28,669 bases of DNA from a virus. The translations under genes were made by a program, and so were the position numbers. The notes under the pieces were generated by a model. It was not told the origin of the DNA. It saw only the letters and a list, made by a program, of their open reading frames with translations, and did no database searches. The DNA lies in the IMG/VR virus record IMGVR_UViG_3300017708_000331, positions 1 to 28,669 of that record, one strand, 5' to 3'. This document shows positions 27,560-28,669 of this stretch, one piece after another. Position 1 is the first letter of the stretch, and the number at the start of each line of letters is the position of its first letter.

Positions 27560-28669
27560 TATGCTAGTGCGATTGCTCTTACATCTCTAAAGAATGGTGC
27601 CCGTGCCTCGTTAGTACCTGCCATAACAATCTTAAGTTGGAATGCCTGGAACTCAGGTAGGTCTTGCTGCTCATACTCATACTCAAGGAATTCGTTGACA
27701 GCACTTGGTCTTACCTCTGCATTTGGCAAACCATTGTTTTTAGAGAGATCGATTACGGTATCACCGAATCCATCACCATCGTTATCCAACATATTGGTAT
27801 AACCAGGGAAGAGTTCCCAAGATGGGTCTGTGCTACCTTGACTTGAAGAACCGAACAAGCGATACAAGACACGGAAGTCACAAGATACATCTCTGTATGC
27901 CGTGATGAATACCTTCAGTGAAGTAGAAGGATTCTTGAGGTCAATACGAGTAGAGATGTAGATAGATGCGTGTGGGTCACCAATCACTCTATTTACTCTC
28001 GCATCATCGGCGAAGTTCTTGACTGGTCTGTTGATTGCGTTTCTTACGAAAATCATATTCGTTTGAGACACATCAAGTACAGGACTGAGGTTGGGGTCAG
28101 TTGACTTCATAGCGGCGGCATAAGTAACTGATGCTGCTGCTGGAATATCACCTAGATATTCGATTTCGTTGAGGCGGTTAGCAATGAGTCTTGGAGTATC
28201 AAATCTGGTGTAGTTGTCGATGGTTGCTGGGACATATCCTGTATCAATAAAGGATGCCTCATTGCCATCACAACTGGTACCAGTAATCGTTCTGATAGTT
28301 CCAGTGACGCTAGTAGTCTCACCTGGGGTGAATAGACCCATTGATGGCAAGATACGGTTGAACTGGAAGTTCTGAGCGAACGACATATTAGGACCACCAA
28401 TCTCAGACTGTGAGGTGAAGCAGAGCATATCTGGTCCACTATTTCTACCAGACCTATCGATCTTGAGTGGTAGAGTGCTGTATTGGCGAGTCTCACCCAA
28501 GGTTGAATCAACAGGCACCTTATGGGCAGTATTGACTCTACGGAGAGAAACACCAGATGCCTCATACTTATAGACTCTTGTTCCTTGATCGTGGATTAGA
28601 ACGGCAGTACCGTCAACACCACGGGAACTAATACCAAGTTGTCCATTTCCTAGGTTGCTGTACTCAATA
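27559..28669 (-). CDS. large virion structural protein, partial (N-terminus beyond right edge)
   Basis: The frame is open from the right edge to the stop at 27559, giving about 369 residues. A GTG at 28518 is internal, because the frame continues upstream without a stop and the upstream translation (SNLGNGQLGISSRGVDGTAV, then LIHDQGTRVYKYEASGVSLRRVNTAH) looks coding and fibre-like. The visible part is beta-rich, with long loops and blocks such as ASIYISTRIDLKNPSTSLKVFITAYRDVSCDFRVLYRLFG and a C-terminal FLEYEYEQQDLPEFQAFQLKIVMAGTNEARAPFFRDVRAIALA. Very large structural proteins with this ending are, as I recall, common next to gene 13 in cyanophages, probably baseplate or fibre parts. The exact role is unknown. 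Confidence 0.8.
   Translation of the reverse strand, partial: IEYSNLGNGQLGISSRGVDGTAVLIHDQGTRVYKYEASGVSLRRVNTAHKVPVDSTLGETRQYSTLPLKIDRSGRNSGPDMLCFTSQSEIGGPNMSFAQNFQFNRILPSMGLFTPGETTSVTGTIRTITGTSCDGNEASFIDTGYVPATIDNYTRFDTPRLIANRLNEIEYLGDIPAAASVTYAAAMKSTDPNLSPVLDVSQTNMIFVRNAINRPVKNFADDARVNRVIGDPHASIYISTRIDLKNPSTSLKVFITAYRDVSCDFRVLYRLFGSSSQGSTDPSWELFPGYTNMLDNDGDGFGDTVIDLSKNNGLPNAEVRPSAVNEFLEYEYEQQDLPEFQAFQLKIVMAGTNEARAPFFRDVRAIALA

Noticed and set aside
27559-28518. GTG at 28518 as a true start of the structural gene
   Set aside because: The frame is open upstream to the window edge with coding-like sequence, so the gene is 5'-truncated by the window.
28152-28565. Minus-strand ORF of 137 aa overlapping the structural gene
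   Set aside because: It is in another frame of the large structural gene, with Ser/Leu-rich shadow composition.

Overview
The window is a piece of a T4-like myovirus genome, most likely a cyanophage of marine Synechococcus or Prochlorococcus (Kyanoviridae-type). This rests on the T4 core gene set with cyanophage-style lengths and small accessory proteins, and on T4-type late promoter motifs. All confident genes lie on the minus strand, so they are transcribed from high to low coordinates. No photosynthesis gene, tRNA, CRISPR array or insertion sequence was seen.

In transcription order (right to left), a virion structural protein that runs off the right edge comes first. A coiled-coil protein and two fibre-like proteins follow, then the neck and tail-completion genes 13, 14 and 15 and the small terminase gene 16. 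A 3.3-kb block of unrecognised or accessory genes (19644-22899) separates gene 16 from the large terminase gene 17. Its members are a Cys-cluster protein, a hydrophobic 208-aa protein, a lysine-rich mosaic protein, two possible membrane micropeptides and a 404-aa protein with two kinds of internal repeat. Next come genes 18 (sheath), 19 (tube) and 20 (portal), a 67/68-type core pair, 21 (protease), 22 (scaffold) and 23 (capsid). Gene 23 ends in a strong terminator and is followed by a GIY-YIG homing endonuclease.

Below that lie a small outer-membrane-like beta-barrel gene, a terminator-bounded unit that could encode a small RNA, and a tail-tube-fold structural gene. The recombination and late-transcription block follows: uvsY, uvsW, 55 (late sigma), 47 and 46, with small ORFs between them. 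The left end holds a 44-aa His-rich micropeptide, a 2OG-Fe(II) oxygenase and a HEXXH metallopeptidase cut by the window edge.

The genes form a head, neck and tail assembly module joined to a replication/recombination module. Gp46/47 resects DNA ends, UvsY loads the recombinase, UvsW processes branched intermediates, and gp55 directs RNA polymerase to late promoters. TATAAATA-type motifs precede genes 22 and 18 and the beta-barrel gene, and close variants precede gene 23 and several others. The most unexpected signals are a perfect consensus sigma70 promoter on the otherwise empty plus strand (4861-4889), a sigma70 promoter plus terminator enclosing about 105 nt (8118-8257), and the gene block that splits the terminase pair.
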